Assembly (NCBI RefSeq): GCF_003711105.1
Contig: NZ_CP023865.1
Location: 3,869,001 to 3,933,000, forward strand
Origin: Actinoplanes teichomyceticus ATCC 31121
Lineage (GTDB): Bacteria; Actinomycetota; Actinomycetes; Mycobacteriales; Micromonosporaceae
Length of the DNA: 64,000 nt
Direction of reading: 5' to 3'
The notes under the pieces are model-generated. The model ran no database searches. It saw nothing but the letters and a program-made list of their open reading frames with translations, and had not been told where the DNA came from. The translations under genes and the position numbers were made by a program. Positions within the stretch are counted from its first letter, which is position 1. Each line of letters starts with the position of its first letter. Shown here piece by piece: positions 1 to 9,359 of the stretch.

Positions 1-670
1 GGTACTCGCTCGCCTGCGGCCAGAGGGGCGCGGCGCGGGCCAGCCGCGCCGCGCCGAACTCGGCGACGAAAGCGTCCAGGTACACCGCGGGGCGTTCGGC
101 CTGGCCGGCATCTGTCCGTGCGCCGATCGTCGCGGCGGTGGCCAGATCGTGCAGCACGGCGCGGTAGGCCTGCAGCCGGGCCCGGCCCTTCGGGTACGAC
201 AGGTCGTCCGCCTCGGGGCCCCGGGCATCGATGAGCAACCGGTGGGCAGCGCGGAGGAATTCGCGGGCCGGCTCGACGGCCGCTGCCTGGCGCACGTCAC
301 GCCGGGTCCGCGACCGGTACCCGGGCTGTGCGAGACGCTGCTGCTCCCTGTCGATGTCCTCGCTCAGCCGGCTGAGCAGCGCCGCGTAGTGCGTCCAGGC
401 CGGCGACGCGGCGTCCCATCCGTGCCGGCGCACCGCCCGGGCCATCGCCCACCGGCGCCGCAGCAGCCCGCGCGGAAAGACCCGCGACACCGGCCAGGCC
501 GTGGCCGCGGCGACCGCCGCCGCGAACGTCATCGCCGCCGCGGGCCGGCCGGGAACCAGCCACAGGTACGCGCCCATCCCGGCCAGCGCGCCCAGCACCA
601 GACACAGCAGCAACCGAACGGCGGGCACGATGACGTGGGCGCCGGTTTCCCGTTCACTCGGCAGATACAT
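1..670 (-). CDS. hypothetical membrane protein (3' end beyond window)
   Basis: An open frame runs from an ATG at 670 to the window edge without a stop, giving at least 223 residues. The N-terminus carries two likely membrane segments (about residues 13-32 and 35-52). A cytoplasmic, Arg/Glu-rich helical part follows, with a stretch resembling LSRLSEDIDREQQRL that could form a coiled coil. I recognise no named family. It is transcribed away from the MocR gene upstream (start 2146) and may follow it in one transcript across a 120-base gap. Only the N-terminal part can be judged. Confidence 0.6.
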   Translation of the reverse strand, partial: MYLPSERETGAHVIVPAVRLLLCLVLGALAGMGAYLWLVPGRPAAAMTFAAAVAAATAWPVSRVFPRGLLRRRWAMARAVRRHGWDAASPAWTHYAALLSRLSEDIDREQQRLAQPGYRSRTRRDVRQAAAVEPAREFLRAAHRLLIDARGPEADDLSYPKGRARLQAYRAVLHDLATAATIGARTDAGQAERPAVYLDAFVAEFGAARLARAAPLWPQASEY

Positions 671-790
671 CGACCCATTTTCCGGTACGGATGGGGTCGG
701 GTCCACCGCTCGCGTCCGCCACGATGCGCCTCGCCGCCGCGGCGAGGGGCCGGCCCGGCACACCGGTGGCCGCGCCGGTCGAGCGGCCGC

Positions 791-2146
791 TCAGTCGCCG
801 CTGGTCCGCAGGGTGCCGGCGAGGGCGTCGAGGGCCGGTCGGAACTGTGCGCGCGACGGTGTGGCGAATCCGGCGACGATCGCGGCGCGGTGCTGGTGGC
901 TTCGGGTGTAGCGGGCCAGTTCGTGGACGGCGACGCCACGCTCGGCGAGCCGGTCGCGCAGCGCGCCCGCCCCGGTGTCGAGGCCGTCGACGGCGATCAG
1001 GGTGTGCAGCCCGGCGGGGATGCCGCAGGTCCGGAGCCCGAGGGCGCCGAGGGTGTGCTGCAGCAGGGTGCGACGGCGGGCGTATTCGCGGCGTTGTCGC
1101 CGGATGTGGCGCTCGTACTCGCCGCTGGCGATGAGGTCGGCCAGGGCGAGCTGATTGAGCAGCGGCGCTCCGCCGCAGAGCGTCTCGGACGACTCCACGA
1201 CCGGGCCGATCAGCTCGTGCGGCAGGGCGAGCCAGCCCAGCCGCAGGGCCGGGTCGAGGGTCTTGCTGGTGCTCCCGGCGTAGACGACGTGTTCCGGCGC
1301 CGAGCGTTGCAGGGCCGGGACCGGGCGGCGGTCGAAGCGGAACTCGCCGTCGTAGTCGTCCTCGACGATGTAGGCGCCGGTGGCCCGCGCCCAGTCGCTG
1401 ACGAGCCGGCGCCGTCGCGGGCTGAGCGCGCCGCCGAGGGGGAACTGGTGCGAGGGGGTCAGCACCACGGCATCGGTGCCGGAGGTCAGCCGGTGCACCT
1501 CGGCGCCGGCGTCGTCCACGGGCAGGTCGGTCACCGTGAAGCCGGCCGTCCACCAGGGACCACAGATGCCGAACAGCGACGGATCCTCGATCGCTACCGA
1601 CCGTGCTCCGTGCCGGGCCAGTGCGGTGGCGAGCAGGGTGGACGCGGTGCGGAAGCCGGCGCAGATCACGATCGATTCCGCGGTGGCCGTGACTCCCCGG
1701 GCGCGGGAGAGGTAGGCGGCCAACTGCGCGCGCAATTCCCGGCAGCCGGCGCCACTGGTGGGCGCGTGGCCGGCACGCGCGGCCGCGCGGCGGGTCGCGG
1801 CGACCCAGCGGCTGGCCGGGAACGATCCGTGTTCGGGCTGCCCGGGCCGCAGGTCGAACGCGGGCGGCGGCTCGACCACCGCGGCACCGGTGCGCGGGAC
1901 GGGGTCGACGCCGCGGGAGACGAACACGCCGGAGCGCGGGCGGGCCTCGAGGACGCCTTCGGCGATCAGGTCGTCCAGAGCCGCGATCACGGTGTTGCGG
2001 GCGATGCCGAGCTCGGCGGCCAGTTCCCTGCTCGACGGCAGCCGGGCTCCCGGCGCCAGGACGCCGCCGGTGATGGCCGTGCGGATCGCGCTCTCGATCG
2101 CCCGCCGCCGGGGCAGGGCCGGGTCGAGACGGAACACCACATCCAC
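791..2146 (-). CDS. MocR-family PLP-dependent transcriptional regulator
   Basis: A 451-residue protein with a GTG start. Residues about 10-75 form a GntR-type winged helix (LPSSRELAAELGIARNTV). The rest is a fold-type I aminotransferase domain. The PLP-lysine region reads YAGSTSKTLDPALRLGW, and the substrate/cofactor motif VEDDYDGEF lies upstream of it. This is the standard MocR/PdxR architecture and length, in which the aminotransferase domain senses an effector rather than catalysing turnover. It faces an epimerase gene (2236) over a short region that holds CTGGACC repeats, so control of that gene and of itself is the simplest reading. Confidence 0.9.
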   Translation of the reverse strand: MDVVFRLDPALPRRRAIESAIRTAITGGVLAPGARLPSSRELAAELGIARNTVIAALDDLIAEGVLEARPRSGVFVSRGVDPVPRTGAAVVEPPPAFDLRPGQPEHGSFPASRWVAATRRAAARAGHAPTSGAGCRELRAQLAAYLSRARGVTATAESIVICAGFRTASTLLATALARHGARSVAIEDPSLFGICGPWWTAGFTVTDLPVDDAGAEVHRLTSGTDAVVLTPSHQFPLGGALSPRRRRLVSDWARATGAYIVEDDYDGEFRFDRRPVPALQRSAPEHVVYAGSTSKTLDPALRLGWLALPHELIGPVVESSETLCGGAPLLNQLALADLIASGEYERHIRRQRREYARRRTLLQHTLGALGLRTCGIPAGLHTLIAVDGLDTGAGALRDRLAERGVAVHELARYTRSHQHRAAIVAGFATPSRAQFRPALDALAGTLRTSGD

Positions 2147-2192
2147 TGGACCACAATACTGCCCCGTGTCTGGACCTTCTTGACGGTCCAGA
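2146..2192. promoter_or_regulatory. candidate MocR operator (CTGGACC repeats)
   Basis: The 90-base divergent region between the MocR gene and the epimerase gene has three copies of CTGGACC. Two are direct (2146-2152 and 2170-2176). One is inverted (GGTCCAG, 2185-2191), so that TCTGGACC and GGTCCAGA form an 8-bp perfect inverted repeat with an 8-base gap. MocR regulators commonly bind direct repeats of about this kind. The direct copies are 24 bp apart. A TTGACG resembling a -35 box overlaps the repeat at 2180. Confidence 0.5.
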
Positions 2193-2235
2193 GCCGGCCT
2201 AGCGTCCTGGCTGTTCCCGGTGAAAGGCGGTTGTC

Positions 2236-3075
2236 GTGCATGTTTTCCTCGCCGGTGGTTCCGGCGTTCTCGGGGCAGCGGTCATCCCGTTGCTGACGGC
2301 GGCGGGACACCGGGTGACCGCGACCACGCGTACCCCGTCGAAGACCGCGGCGCTGGGCCGGCTCGGCGCGAAGCCGGTGCTTCTCGACGCCCTGGACGGC
2401 GAGGCCGTGTCGGCGGCGGTGGGCGCGGCCCGGCCGGACGCGGTGCTGCACCTGCTGACCGATCTGGGCGCCGGGAACTCCGCCAGCAACGCGCGGCTGC
2501 GTACCGTCGGAACGCGCCATCTGGTCGATGCCGCCGACCGCCACGGGGTACGAAGGATGGTCGCCGAGAGCATCTCCTGGGTCTACCGGCCCGGCCCCAC
2601 ACCGGCCGGGGAGAGCGAGCCGCTCGATGTGGACGCCGCGGAGCCACGCCGCACCACCGTCGTCGCCGTGCAGGCGCTGGAGACCGCGGTGCGGGAACTC
2701 CCGGAGGGAGTCGTGCTGCGCTTCGGGCAGCTGTACGGCCCCGGCACCTGGTACGCGCCGCAGGGCCGCTTCGCGCACGACGCCCGAGCGGGCCGGCTGC
2801 CCGCCACCGAGACCGTGGCCTCGTTCATCCATGTCGCCGACGCCGCGCGCGCCGCGGTCCTGGCGCTGGCGTGGCCGGCCGGCGTGTGGAACATCGTGGA
2901 CGACGAACCGGCGCCGGGCCGGGAGTGGGCGCCGGTCTTCGCCGCCGCGGTCGGCGCCCCGCGTCCGGCGGTCACGTCCACCGGCGACCTCGGCCGCCCG
3001 GTGTCCAACTCGCGCGCCCGGCGCCACGGTCTCGACCTGGAACACCCCAGCTGGCGCAGCGGATTCGCCCGATGA
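2236..3075 (+). CDS. NAD-dependent epimerase/dehydratase family protein
   Basis: 279 residues from a GTG start with AAAGGCGG upstream. The N-terminus has the Rossmann nucleotide-binding pattern FLAGGSGVLGAAV (GxxGxxG), followed by a second strand ending in R at TATTRTPS, which suggests NADP(H). The body is typical of extended SDR/NmrA-like proteins, although the usual YxxxK is not clear. It therefore may bind a dinucleotide without acting as a classic epimerase. It lies divergent from the MocR regulator and is translationally coupled by ATGA overlap to a small membrane protein. Confidence 0.8.
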   Translation: MHVFLAGGSGVLGAAVIPLLTAAGHRVTATTRTPSKTAALGRLGAKPVLLDALDGEAVSAAVGAARPDAVLHLLTDLGAGNSASNARLRTVGTRHLVDAADRHGVRRMVAESISWVYRPGPTPAGESEPLDVDAAEPRRTTVVAVQALETAVRELPEGVVLRFGQLYGPGTWYAPQGRFAHDARAGRLPATETVASFIHVADAARAAVLALAWPAGVWNIVDDEPAPGREWAPVFAAAVGAPRPAVTSTGDLGRPVSNSRARRHGLDLEHPSWRSGFAR

Positions 3076-3344
3076 GCCGCCCGTGGCGCGCCGGCACCTG
3101 GCGGCAGGCGGTCATCACCTATTCCGCCGTTCTTCCGGTCAGTCTCGTCCTGCACCTGGTTCTCGGCCCGCTCACCGCGCCGTGGCCCCGGCTGAGCGTC
3201 ATCGTCGTCAACGCCGCCGTCCTGGTCGCGTCGCTGAACTGGGTGCTGCTGCCGGCGTTGCACCGGGTGACCCGCGGCTGGGCGGTCCGCTCAGCGCAGA
3301 AGGGCGCGGAAGAAGCGGTTGACCTGTCGCGGGGCTCGACGTAG
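3072..3344 (+). CDS. small two-TM membrane protein (hypothetical)
   Basis: 90 residues. The ATG at 3072 overlaps the stop of the epimerase gene (ATGA), so the two are almost certainly co-translated. Two hydrophobic segments are visible, about residues 14-33 and 38-57, followed by a basic tail. This resembles DUF2798-type small membrane proteins in size and layout, but I cannot confirm the family. It probably belongs to the MocR-controlled unit. Confidence 0.7.
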   Translation: MSRPWRAGTWRQAVITYSAVLPVSLVLHLVLGPLTAPWPRLSVIVVNAAVLVASLNWVLLPALHRVTRGWAVRSAQKGAEEAVDLSRGST

Positions 3345-3469
3345 CGGTGAGTCATACAGACGGCGGCACGGCCGGGCCGACCCGCCCGAGTCGCGGACCG
3401 CGTCGGCGGATCCGCCGTGTATCGTGCCGCACGGACATCGATAATCATCCACGGAACTCGGGAGCGGGT

Positions 3470-4813
3470 GTGGGGTCGGACGCGATGCGACGGGGTCGGG
3501 CCGCCGGGGAGGGCGCGGGGTTCGCCGACGAGCGGGCCACGGCACTGCGCCGGATGTTCCCGCACCGGCTGCCCGCGGTGCCCGCCGCTTCCCCGCAGGC
3601 GGCTTCCCCGCAGGCCGCTTCCCGGCAGGCCGCTTCCCGGCAGGCCGCTTCCCCGCAGGCCGCTTCCCCGAACGTGGCTTCCCCGCGCGGGGCGGCGCCG
3701 CCCACAGCGGCGTCGCCGACCGTGCCCGGGGCCCGGCTGCCCACAGCGGCGTCGCCGACCGTGCCCGGGGCCCGGCTGCCCACAGCGGCGTCGCCGACCG
3801 TGCCCGGGGCCCGGCCGCCCACAGCGGCGTCGCCGACCGTGCCCGGGAACCGGCTGCCCGCAACTCGCGCGGCGGCGTCACCGAGCGTGCCCGGGAACCG
3901 GCGACCCGGCGCCGAGTTGTCGCCGGGCGCGCCGGGGAGCCGGTCACCCGGCTCCCGCGCCGCGGCGTCGCCCGCCGGCTCCCGCGCCGCGGCGTCGCCC
4001 GCCGGCTCCCGCGCCGCGGCGTCGCCCGCCGGGCCCGGCAGCCGGCCGCCCGGACCGGCGGCCGATGCGGCGGCGGGCGGGCCGTGGTCCGGCAGCCGGA
4101 CGGCCGGCGCGGCCGACGGCCCGGTCCGGATCCGGCGGCGCTGGGGTCTGATCGTCGCCGGGGGAGTGCTCGCGCTCATCGGGGCCGGGGCCGTCGCGAT
4201 CGTCCGCCTGGTCGACGTGGACGCCGTTCCGTCATCGACAGTGACCGGTCCGCCCCCGCAGGGCTTTCCCGCGGTTCTCCCGCCCGGCCAGCCCTCCGGC
4301 GCTCCCGCCTCGGCGGTTTCCGCCGCGCCGGTGGCCGGCGCGGCGGACCGGTCGCCGTCCGGCCGGCGCGGGCGTCTCCCGGCGGGCAGCCGCCCGGCTG
4401 CCCACGGGACGGACGGCGCCGCCACGGCGGAAGACGGCCCGCCCATCACCGGGTACTCCGCCTGTACGACCCGGAGCGCGGCGACGTTCACCGCGAGGTT
4501 CACCCGGGCGTACGCGCACCGGCGCGTCCTCATCGACACGGACGCCGACGCCGGCACCGGCTACCGGCTCCCCGGCCGCGCCGGCGGCGGTCTCGGCGCG
4601 GAGTATCTGGTCGAGGACGACGTCCTCTACCGGTCCACCGGCTCGACGTGGTCGTGGCAGGAGATTCCCGGCGCGCAGCCGCTGCTCTCGCGCTCCGGCG
4701 ACACCTACCGCTGGCAGGTGAAACGACCGTACGGCGGGGTGCGGGTGGTGTTCGGCGCGACCGGCGCCGGGGCCGAGGCGTCCACCCCGGTCGTGGCCGT
4801 CACGCAGTGCTGA
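3470..4813 (+). CDS. repeat-rich, membrane-anchored extracytoplasmic protein
   Basis: About 447 residues from GTG 3470, which has GGAG five bases upstream; ATG 3485 is the alternative. The N-terminal ~215 residues are low-complexity Ala/Pro/Ser: AASPQ-type pentads, then four copies of a 13-residue PTAASPTVPGARL unit, then three GSRAAASPA units. A basic stretch (RIRRRWG) and one membrane segment follow. After a Pro-rich linker comes a ~125-residue C-terminal domain with two Cys (near YSACTT and the final residue) that could form a disulfide outside the cell. The function is unknown. Confidence 0.6.
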   Translation: MGSDAMRRGRAAGEGAGFADERATALRRMFPHRLPAVPAASPQAASPQAASRQAASRQAASPQAASPNVASPRGAAPPTAASPTVPGARLPTAASPTVPGARLPTAASPTVPGARPPTAASPTVPGNRLPATRAAASPSVPGNRRPGAELSPGAPGSRSPGSRAAASPAGSRAAASPAGSRAAASPAGPGSRPPGPAADAAAGGPWSGSRTAGAADGPVRIRRRWGLIVAGGVLALIGAGAVAIVRLVDVDAVPSSTVTGPPPQGFPAVLPPGQPSGAPASAVSAAPVAGAADRSPSGRRGRLPAGSRPAAHGTDGAATAEDGPPITGYSACTTRSAATFTARFTRAYAHRRVLIDTDADAGTGYRLPGRAGGGLGAEYLVEDDVLYRSTGSTWSWQEIPGAQPLLSRSGDTYRWQVKRPYGGVRVVFGATGAGAEASTPVVAVTQC

Positions 4814-4835
4814 TCCGTTGCCGGTGGAGGCCGCG

Positions 4836-4863
4836 CCGCCCGCCCACGTGCGCGGGCGGGCGG
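4836..4863. terminator. GC hairpin between convergent genes
   Basis: CCGCCCGCCC (4836-4845) pairs perfectly with GGGCGGGCGG (4854-4863) across an 8-base loop. It lies between the stop of the repeat-rich protein (4813) and the stop of ctaD (4882) on the other strand. No T-run follows on either side. This placement and stem strength fit a bidirectional terminator of the U-poor actinomycete kind. Confidence 0.6.
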
Positions 4864-4881
4864 GCGGTCCGGGCGTAGCGG

Positions 4882-6651
4882 TCAGCGTTTCCTCTTGGGC
4901 TCACGGTCCGAGGCGATGTCCTCCGGGTAGGTGGCGCCGCCGTCGGACTCCTTGGTCAGCGGGCGGGCGCCGCCCTCCGGCGGCCCGGCCACCGACTGCT
5001 CGCCGGCCGCCAGTTCGGGGAACTTCAGGTCGAAGGCGGGCCGCTCGGAGCGGATCCGCGGCATCTTGTTGAAGTTGCGCAGCGGCGGCGGGCTGGTGGT
5101 GGCCCACTCCAGCGAGTTCCCGTGGCCCCACGGGTCGTCGGCTGTCGCGACGGTGCCCACCTTGTACGACTTCCACACGTTGTAGAGGAACGGCAGGGTT
5201 GCCAGCCCGAGGATGAACGACCCGATCGTCGAGATCGTGTTCAGCGTGGTGAATTCGTCGGTGGGCAGATAGTCGGCGTACCGCCGGGGCATGCCTTCGT
5301 TGCCGACCCAGTGCTGCACCAGGAAGGTCGCGTGGAACCCGATGAAGGTGAGCCAGAAGTGCACCTTGCCGAGGCGGTCGTCGAGCATCCGGCCGAACAT
5401 CTTCGGGAACCAGAAGTAGACGCCGGCGAAGACCGCGAAGACGATGGTGCCGAACAGCACGTAGTGGAAGTGCGCGACGACGAAGTAGCTGTCGTGCACG
5501 TGGAAGTCCACCGGCGGGGACGCCAGCAGCACCCCGGTCAGCCCGCCGAGCAGGAACGTGAGCAGGAACCCGATCGCGAACAGCATCGGTGACTCCAGGC
5601 TGACCTGCCCGCGCCACATGGTTCCGATCCAGGTGAAGAACTTCATCCCGGTCGGGACCGCGATCAGATAGGTCAGGAAGCTGAAGAAGGGCAGCAGGAT
5701 CTGACCGGTGGCGAACATGTGGTGCGCCCAGACGCTCATCGACAGCCCGGCGATCAGCATGGTCGCGGCCACCAGTCCCTTGTAGCCGAACAGCGGCTTG
5801 CGGCTGAAGACCGGGATCACCTCGGTCACGATCCCGAAGAAGGGCAGGGCGATGACGTACACCTCGGGGTGGCCGAAGAACCAGAACAGGTGCTGCCACA
5901 GCATCGGCCCGCCGGTACCCGGGTCGTAGACGTGGGCGTAGAGCACACGGTCGGCGGCCAGGGCGAACAGCGCGGCGGCGAGGAACGGGAAGATCAGGAC
6001 AACCAGCAGGCTGGTGACCAGGATGTTCCAGGTGAAGATCGGCATCCGGAACATGGTCAGGCCCGGTGCGCGCAGGCAGAGGATCGTGGTGATGATGTTG
6101 ACCGCGCCGAGAATCGTGCCGACGCCGGAGATCGCCAGCCCGACGACCCACGCGTTGCCGCCGACACCCGGGGTGTGCAACGAGTCGCTGAGCGGGGTGT
6201 AGGCGGTCCAGCCGAAGTCGGCCCCGCCGCCGGGGGTGAGGAAGCCACCGATGACGATGAGGCCGCCGAAGAAGTACAGCCAGTAGGCGAACGCGTTGAG
6301 CCGCGGGAACGCGACGTCGGGCGCGCCGATCTGGATGGGGACGATGTAGTTCGCGAACGCGAACACGATCGGGGTCGCGAAGAACAGCAGCATGATCGTG
6401 CCGTGCATGGTGAACAGCTGGTTGTACTGCTCCGGCGAGAGCATCTGCATGCCCGGCCGGGCCAGCTCCGCCCGCATGATCAGGGCAAGGAAGCCGCCCA
6501 CCACGAACCAGACGAACGACGTGACCATGTACATGATGCCGATCTGCTTGGCATCGGTCGTGCGCAGGATCCGGGCCAGCGCGGACCCTCTCACCTGTCG
6601 TCGGATCGGCTGGGGCCGGATGGGGGTGGGCCTCGCGGCGACGGTGGTCAT
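4882..6651 (-). CDS. ctaD: cytochrome c oxidase subunit I (aa3-type)
   Basis: 589 residues from ATG 6651, chosen because AGGAGG lies four bases upstream; an in-frame start 21 bases earlier has no such site. It is the heme- and copper-bearing core of terminal oxidase, reducing O2 and pumping protons across about 12 membrane helices. The signature residues are visible: WFFGHPEVY (CuB His and the cross-linked Tyr), the HH pair in WAHHMFATG, and HFHYVLFG for the heme ligands. No other oxidase subunit is adjacent, so this looks like a stand-alone or additional ctaD copy, which actinomycetes often carry. Confidence 0.95.
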   Translation of the reverse strand: MTTVAARPTPIRPQPIRRQVRGSALARILRTTDAKQIGIMYMVTSFVWFVVGGFLALIMRAELARPGMQMLSPEQYNQLFTMHGTIMLLFFATPIVFAFANYIVPIQIGAPDVAFPRLNAFAYWLYFFGGLIVIGGFLTPGGGADFGWTAYTPLSDSLHTPGVGGNAWVVGLAISGVGTILGAVNIITTILCLRAPGLTMFRMPIFTWNILVTSLLVVLIFPFLAAALFALAADRVLYAHVYDPGTGGPMLWQHLFWFFGHPEVYVIALPFFGIVTEVIPVFSRKPLFGYKGLVAATMLIAGLSMSVWAHHMFATGQILLPFFSFLTYLIAVPTGMKFFTWIGTMWRGQVSLESPMLFAIGFLLTFLLGGLTGVLLASPPVDFHVHDSYFVVAHFHYVLFGTIVFAVFAGVYFWFPKMFGRMLDDRLGKVHFWLTFIGFHATFLVQHWVGNEGMPRRYADYLPTDEFTTLNTISTIGSFILGLATLPFLYNVWKSYKVGTVATADDPWGHGNSLEWATTSPPPLRNFNKMPRIRSERPAFDLKFPELAAGEQSVAGPPEGGARPLTKESDGGATYPEDIASDREPKRKR

Positions 6652-6764
6652 CCAGCCTCCTCGGCTGCACATATGGGGAACGCCTGGTCACCCTCTGTTA
6701 TAGGCTTCTAACGCTTCAATTCGTGCCAGATCCGCTATTCCTCTTTTGTACGAAAGGGGGTCGC

Positions 6765-7028
6765 ATGCTGGAGGAGAAGGATCGCCGGGCGCTCGCCGAC
6801 ATCGAGCTGCACCTGTGCGCGGATGATCCGGAGTTCGCACGCCGGATGCGTGCCGACGACCGGCGGTTCCCGACCGTGTCGGTGCTGTGTGTGCTGGTCT
6901 TCCTCACGCTCCCGTTCGTCGGCCTGTTCAGCGGTCCGGGCGCGGTCCTGGTCACCGTCAACGTGGCGGCGGTGGTGGTGACGACCATCCTGCTCATCCG
7001 CGGCCGGCGCCGCCGCCGGGAACTGTGA
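6765..7028 (+). CDS. DUF3040 domain small membrane protein
   Basis: 87 residues from ATG 6765, selected because GAAAGGGGG sits just upstream; the in-frame GTG at 6723 has no such support. The N-terminus LEEKDRRALADIE with a following acidic stretch is the DUF3040 signature (usually LSEHEQRLLEQIE...). Two membrane segments follow (about residues 41-61 and 63-80), and the protein ends in a basic Arg-rich tail. DUF3040 proteins are common in actinomycetes and their function is unknown. Confidence 0.8.
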   Translation: MLEEKDRRALADIELHLCADDPEFARRMRADDRRFPTVSVLCVLVFLTLPFVGLFSGPGAVLVTVNVAAVVVTTILLIRGRRRRREL

Positions 7029-7180
7029 CCGGCAGCCCCACCAAGTCACCGGGTGATCGCCGCGCGACGGGCGCGGTTGATCACCCGGCTCCGCGCGGTA
7101 CCGTCGCCGGCGCTGCGCGGCGGATCGGTGATGTCGCGGTCCACGGCCGCGAGCGGGCACCGGCGGCGGTGGCGCCGAGT

Positions 7181-8503
7181 TCAGTGGGCGCAGGTGGCGA
7201 TGCTGCAGAAGCGGCGGCGACGGCTCGGGTCCAGGAACAGCCAGCCACACTGCGGTCCCGGGCAGGCGCAGACCGTGAAGCGGCGTGGGTCGGCCAGCAA
7301 CTGCGCGGCGCTGTTGGCGGCCGCGTGCAGGGGGATCTCCAGGCCGGCCGCACCGGGTAGCACCCAGCGGCCGAGCCCGCTGCCGTCGCGGACGAAGACC
7401 GACGCGCCGGCGGCGTCCCGCGCGAACCCCGCCACCACGGCGAAGGAGCGGTCGTCGGCGGGGTCGGTCAGGCAGGCGTACAGATGCGTCCGCAATCGTC
7501 GGGCCCGGCACAGCACCGCGGCGGCCTCGGCCGGCGCGCGGCGCGCGGCTCGCAACAGCCGGGTCACCGTGGCCTGGTCGGCCAGGTCCATGTGCTCGGC
7601 CCAGGCCGCGAGCGCGGCATAGCCGCGCAGCCATTCACCGCCGGCCGGGTGTGGGTTCTGCCAGCCCGCGTACGTGTTGCAGAACTCCAGCGCCGGATGG
7701 CCGCCGACGTTCCACGGCAGCAGCTGGTCGCGCACCCGCACCGCGTACGCGGGCGCGGCCGGCCGGTCGAGCCCCGGATCCCGCCGCAGGATCCGTTCCC
7801 GCAGCTCGCGCAGCTTGTCATTCGGCTCGACGTCCAGCTCGGCGCGGAGCATCTTGACGGTCACGTCGTAGCGGTGCAGTGCCTCGCCCGGGCGCCCGTC
7901 CCGGTACAGGGCGGTCATCAGCAGGGCGGCCGGCCGCTCCCGGACCGTTGTGCGCTCGACGATCGGCGTCAGGTCGGCGACCACCCGGTCGTGACGGCCC
8001 AGGGCGAGCAGGTCCTCGGCGCGGCGGCACACGGCGGCCCACCACAACTCCCGCAACTGCGGCGCGAGCCGCTCTCGCAGGCGTTCCCCCGCGACGTCGG
8101 CGAGCACCGGCCCCCGCCACAGGGCGAGCGCCGCGTCGTGGAGGCGAACCCGCTCAGCGGCGTCCGGCGCCTCCGCCGCCTGCCGGACGAGCTCGACGAA
8201 CTCGTCGGTGTCGAGGTGGTGGCCGGCCGGGTCGACCAGGTAGCCGTCGTGCCGGGTGACGATGGTCAGGCCGTGCGGGTCGAGCGCCTGCCGCAGCCGG
8301 CCCACGTAGGTGTGCACGACCCCGCGCGCCGTGGCCGGCGGGCAGTCGTCCCACAGCAACGAGACCAGCCGCTCGGTGGGCACCGCCCGCCCGGCCCGCA
8401 GCAGCAGGATGCCCAGCAGGCAGCGCTCCTGACGGCGGGTCGCGGCCGTGATCACCCGCCCGTCGTGGCGGACCTCGAAGGGGCCGAGCAGCCGGACGTC
8501 CAT
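7181..8503 (-). CDS. SARP-family regulator fused to an ABATE/CGNR-like domain
   Basis: 440 residues. Residues about 1-90 are an OmpR-type winged helix (LLGPFEVRHDGR, then RRQERCLLGILLLRAGR). Residues about 97-240 are a bacterial transcriptional activation (BTAD) domain, so the first half is a normal SARP. Residues about 255-440 resemble an ABATE ligand-binding domain (ALEFCNTYAGW) followed by the zinc-finger core CPGPQCGWLFLD...RRFCSIATC. The protein stops right after that core (CAH), so the CGNR tetrad and basic DNA-contact tail of stand-alone family members are missing. It is divergent from a secreted-protein gene at 8592, its most likely target. Confidence 0.8.
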   Translation of the reverse strand: MDVRLLGPFEVRHDGRVITAATRRQERCLLGILLLRAGRAVPTERLVSLLWDDCPPATARGVVHTYVGRLRQALDPHGLTIVTRHDGYLVDPAGHHLDTDEFVELVRQAAEAPDAAERVRLHDAALALWRGPVLADVAGERLRERLAPQLRELWWAAVCRRAEDLLALGRHDRVVADLTPIVERTTVRERPAALLMTALYRDGRPGEALHRYDVTVKMLRAELDVEPNDKLRELRERILRRDPGLDRPAAPAYAVRVRDQLLPWNVGGHPALEFCNTYAGWQNPHPAGGEWLRGYAALAAWAEHMDLADQATVTRLLRAARRAPAEAAAVLCRARRLRTHLYACLTDPADDRSFAVVAGFARDAAGASVFVRDGSGLGRWVLPGAAGLEIPLHAAANSAAQLLADPRRFTVCACPGPQCGWLFLDPSRRRRFCSIATCAH

Positions 8504-8591
8504 CGCATCGAAGGTTATCTGTTCTGGTCAGGATGTGGTGAGCGGCGCGGCGCAGGATGGCCCGGTCGGACCACTCCCGCGGAGGTATGCC

Positions 8592-9257
8592 ATGCGTTGT
8601 TTCACCGCCGTCACCGTCGCCGTGCTCGCGTTGCTGTCCGGCACGGCGGCGCCCGCCGCAGCGTCGGGCTCGGGCGGGATGTCCGCTCCGTTGCCCGCCG
8701 CAGCGTCGGGCTCGGGCGGGACGTCCGCTCCGTTGCCCGCCGCAGCCTCCGGCTGGACGCCCGTGTTCGTCCAGCGGCCGGTCGCGGCCACCGGCTCCGG
8801 TGGGGTGTCGACCCTGTCGCCCGCCGCACCCAACGGCTGGGTGCCCGCGCCCACCCCGCCGTTCACCCAGGAGGCCGGCGTCAACTGCGACTTCCCCCTG
8901 CACGCCGAGCCCGTCGTGGACGAGGTCGTCACCAGGGTCCTGGAGCGTTTCCCGGACGGCTCGATCCGCCGGGACGCCTACCGCGGGGATCTGGTCGTCC
9001 GGGTCACCAACGACGAGACCGGCGGCCACTACGACGCGGATGTCAGCGGCAGCGCGCTGGTCGACCACGCCACCGACGGCTCGCAGACGTGGTACGTGGC
9101 CGGTCCGGTCCTGCTGCGCGTCCGCGAGGGCCAGGGCAACATCCCGCGCGGGCTGTGGATCGTCGACGGTCTCTACCGCCTGGCGATCTCCGCAACCGGG
9201 CACCGCACCCTCACGATGGTCAGAGGCAGCCTGGACAACGTCTGCGATCACCTGTGA
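8592..9257 (+). CDS. secreted protein of unknown function
   Basis: 221 residues from ATG 8592 with GGAGG six bases upstream. The first ~27 residues form a clear Sec signal peptide (RCF, hydrophobic VTVAVLALLSG, then AAPAAASG). Residues about 28-60 contain two near-identical SGSGG(M/T)SAPLPAAA units. The mature domain has two Cys (NCDFPLH and VCDHL near the end) that may form a disulfide. The family of short secreted proteins is not recognised. It is divergent from the SARP-CGNR gene 88 bases away. Confidence 0.75.
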   Translation: MRCFTAVTVAVLALLSGTAAPAAASGSGGMSAPLPAAASGSGGTSAPLPAAASGWTPVFVQRPVAATGSGGVSTLSPAAPNGWVPAPTPPFTQEAGVNCDFPLHAEPVVDEVVTRVLERFPDGSIRRDAYRGDLVVRVTNDETGGHYDADVSGSALVDHATDGSQTWYVAGPVLLRVREGQGNIPRGLWIVDGLYRLAISATGHRTLTMVRGSLDNVCDHL

Positions 9258-9290
9258 CCTGTACGGATGATGCTCCGCGCCGAGCGCGGT

Positions 9291-9327
9291 GCGGCCGGGA
9301 CGGCTGTCCGCGCCCGTCCCGGGCCGC
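9291..9327 (+). terminator. hairpin terminator after the secreted protein gene
   Basis: GCGGCCGGGACGG (9291-9303) pairs with CCGTCCCGGGCCGC (9314-9327) with one bulged G and a 10-base loop. It lies 34 bases after the stop at 9257. No U-tract follows. Confidence 0.5.
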
Positions 9328-9359
9328 ATCGCAAGGTGGGATCGGTGCTGCCGGGCCAC

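Noticed and set aside
149..2296. Long plus-strand frame over the MocR gene (715 codons)
   Set aside because: Arg/Gly-rich, no family pattern; it is the antisense shadow of the MocR gene and the partial gene before it.
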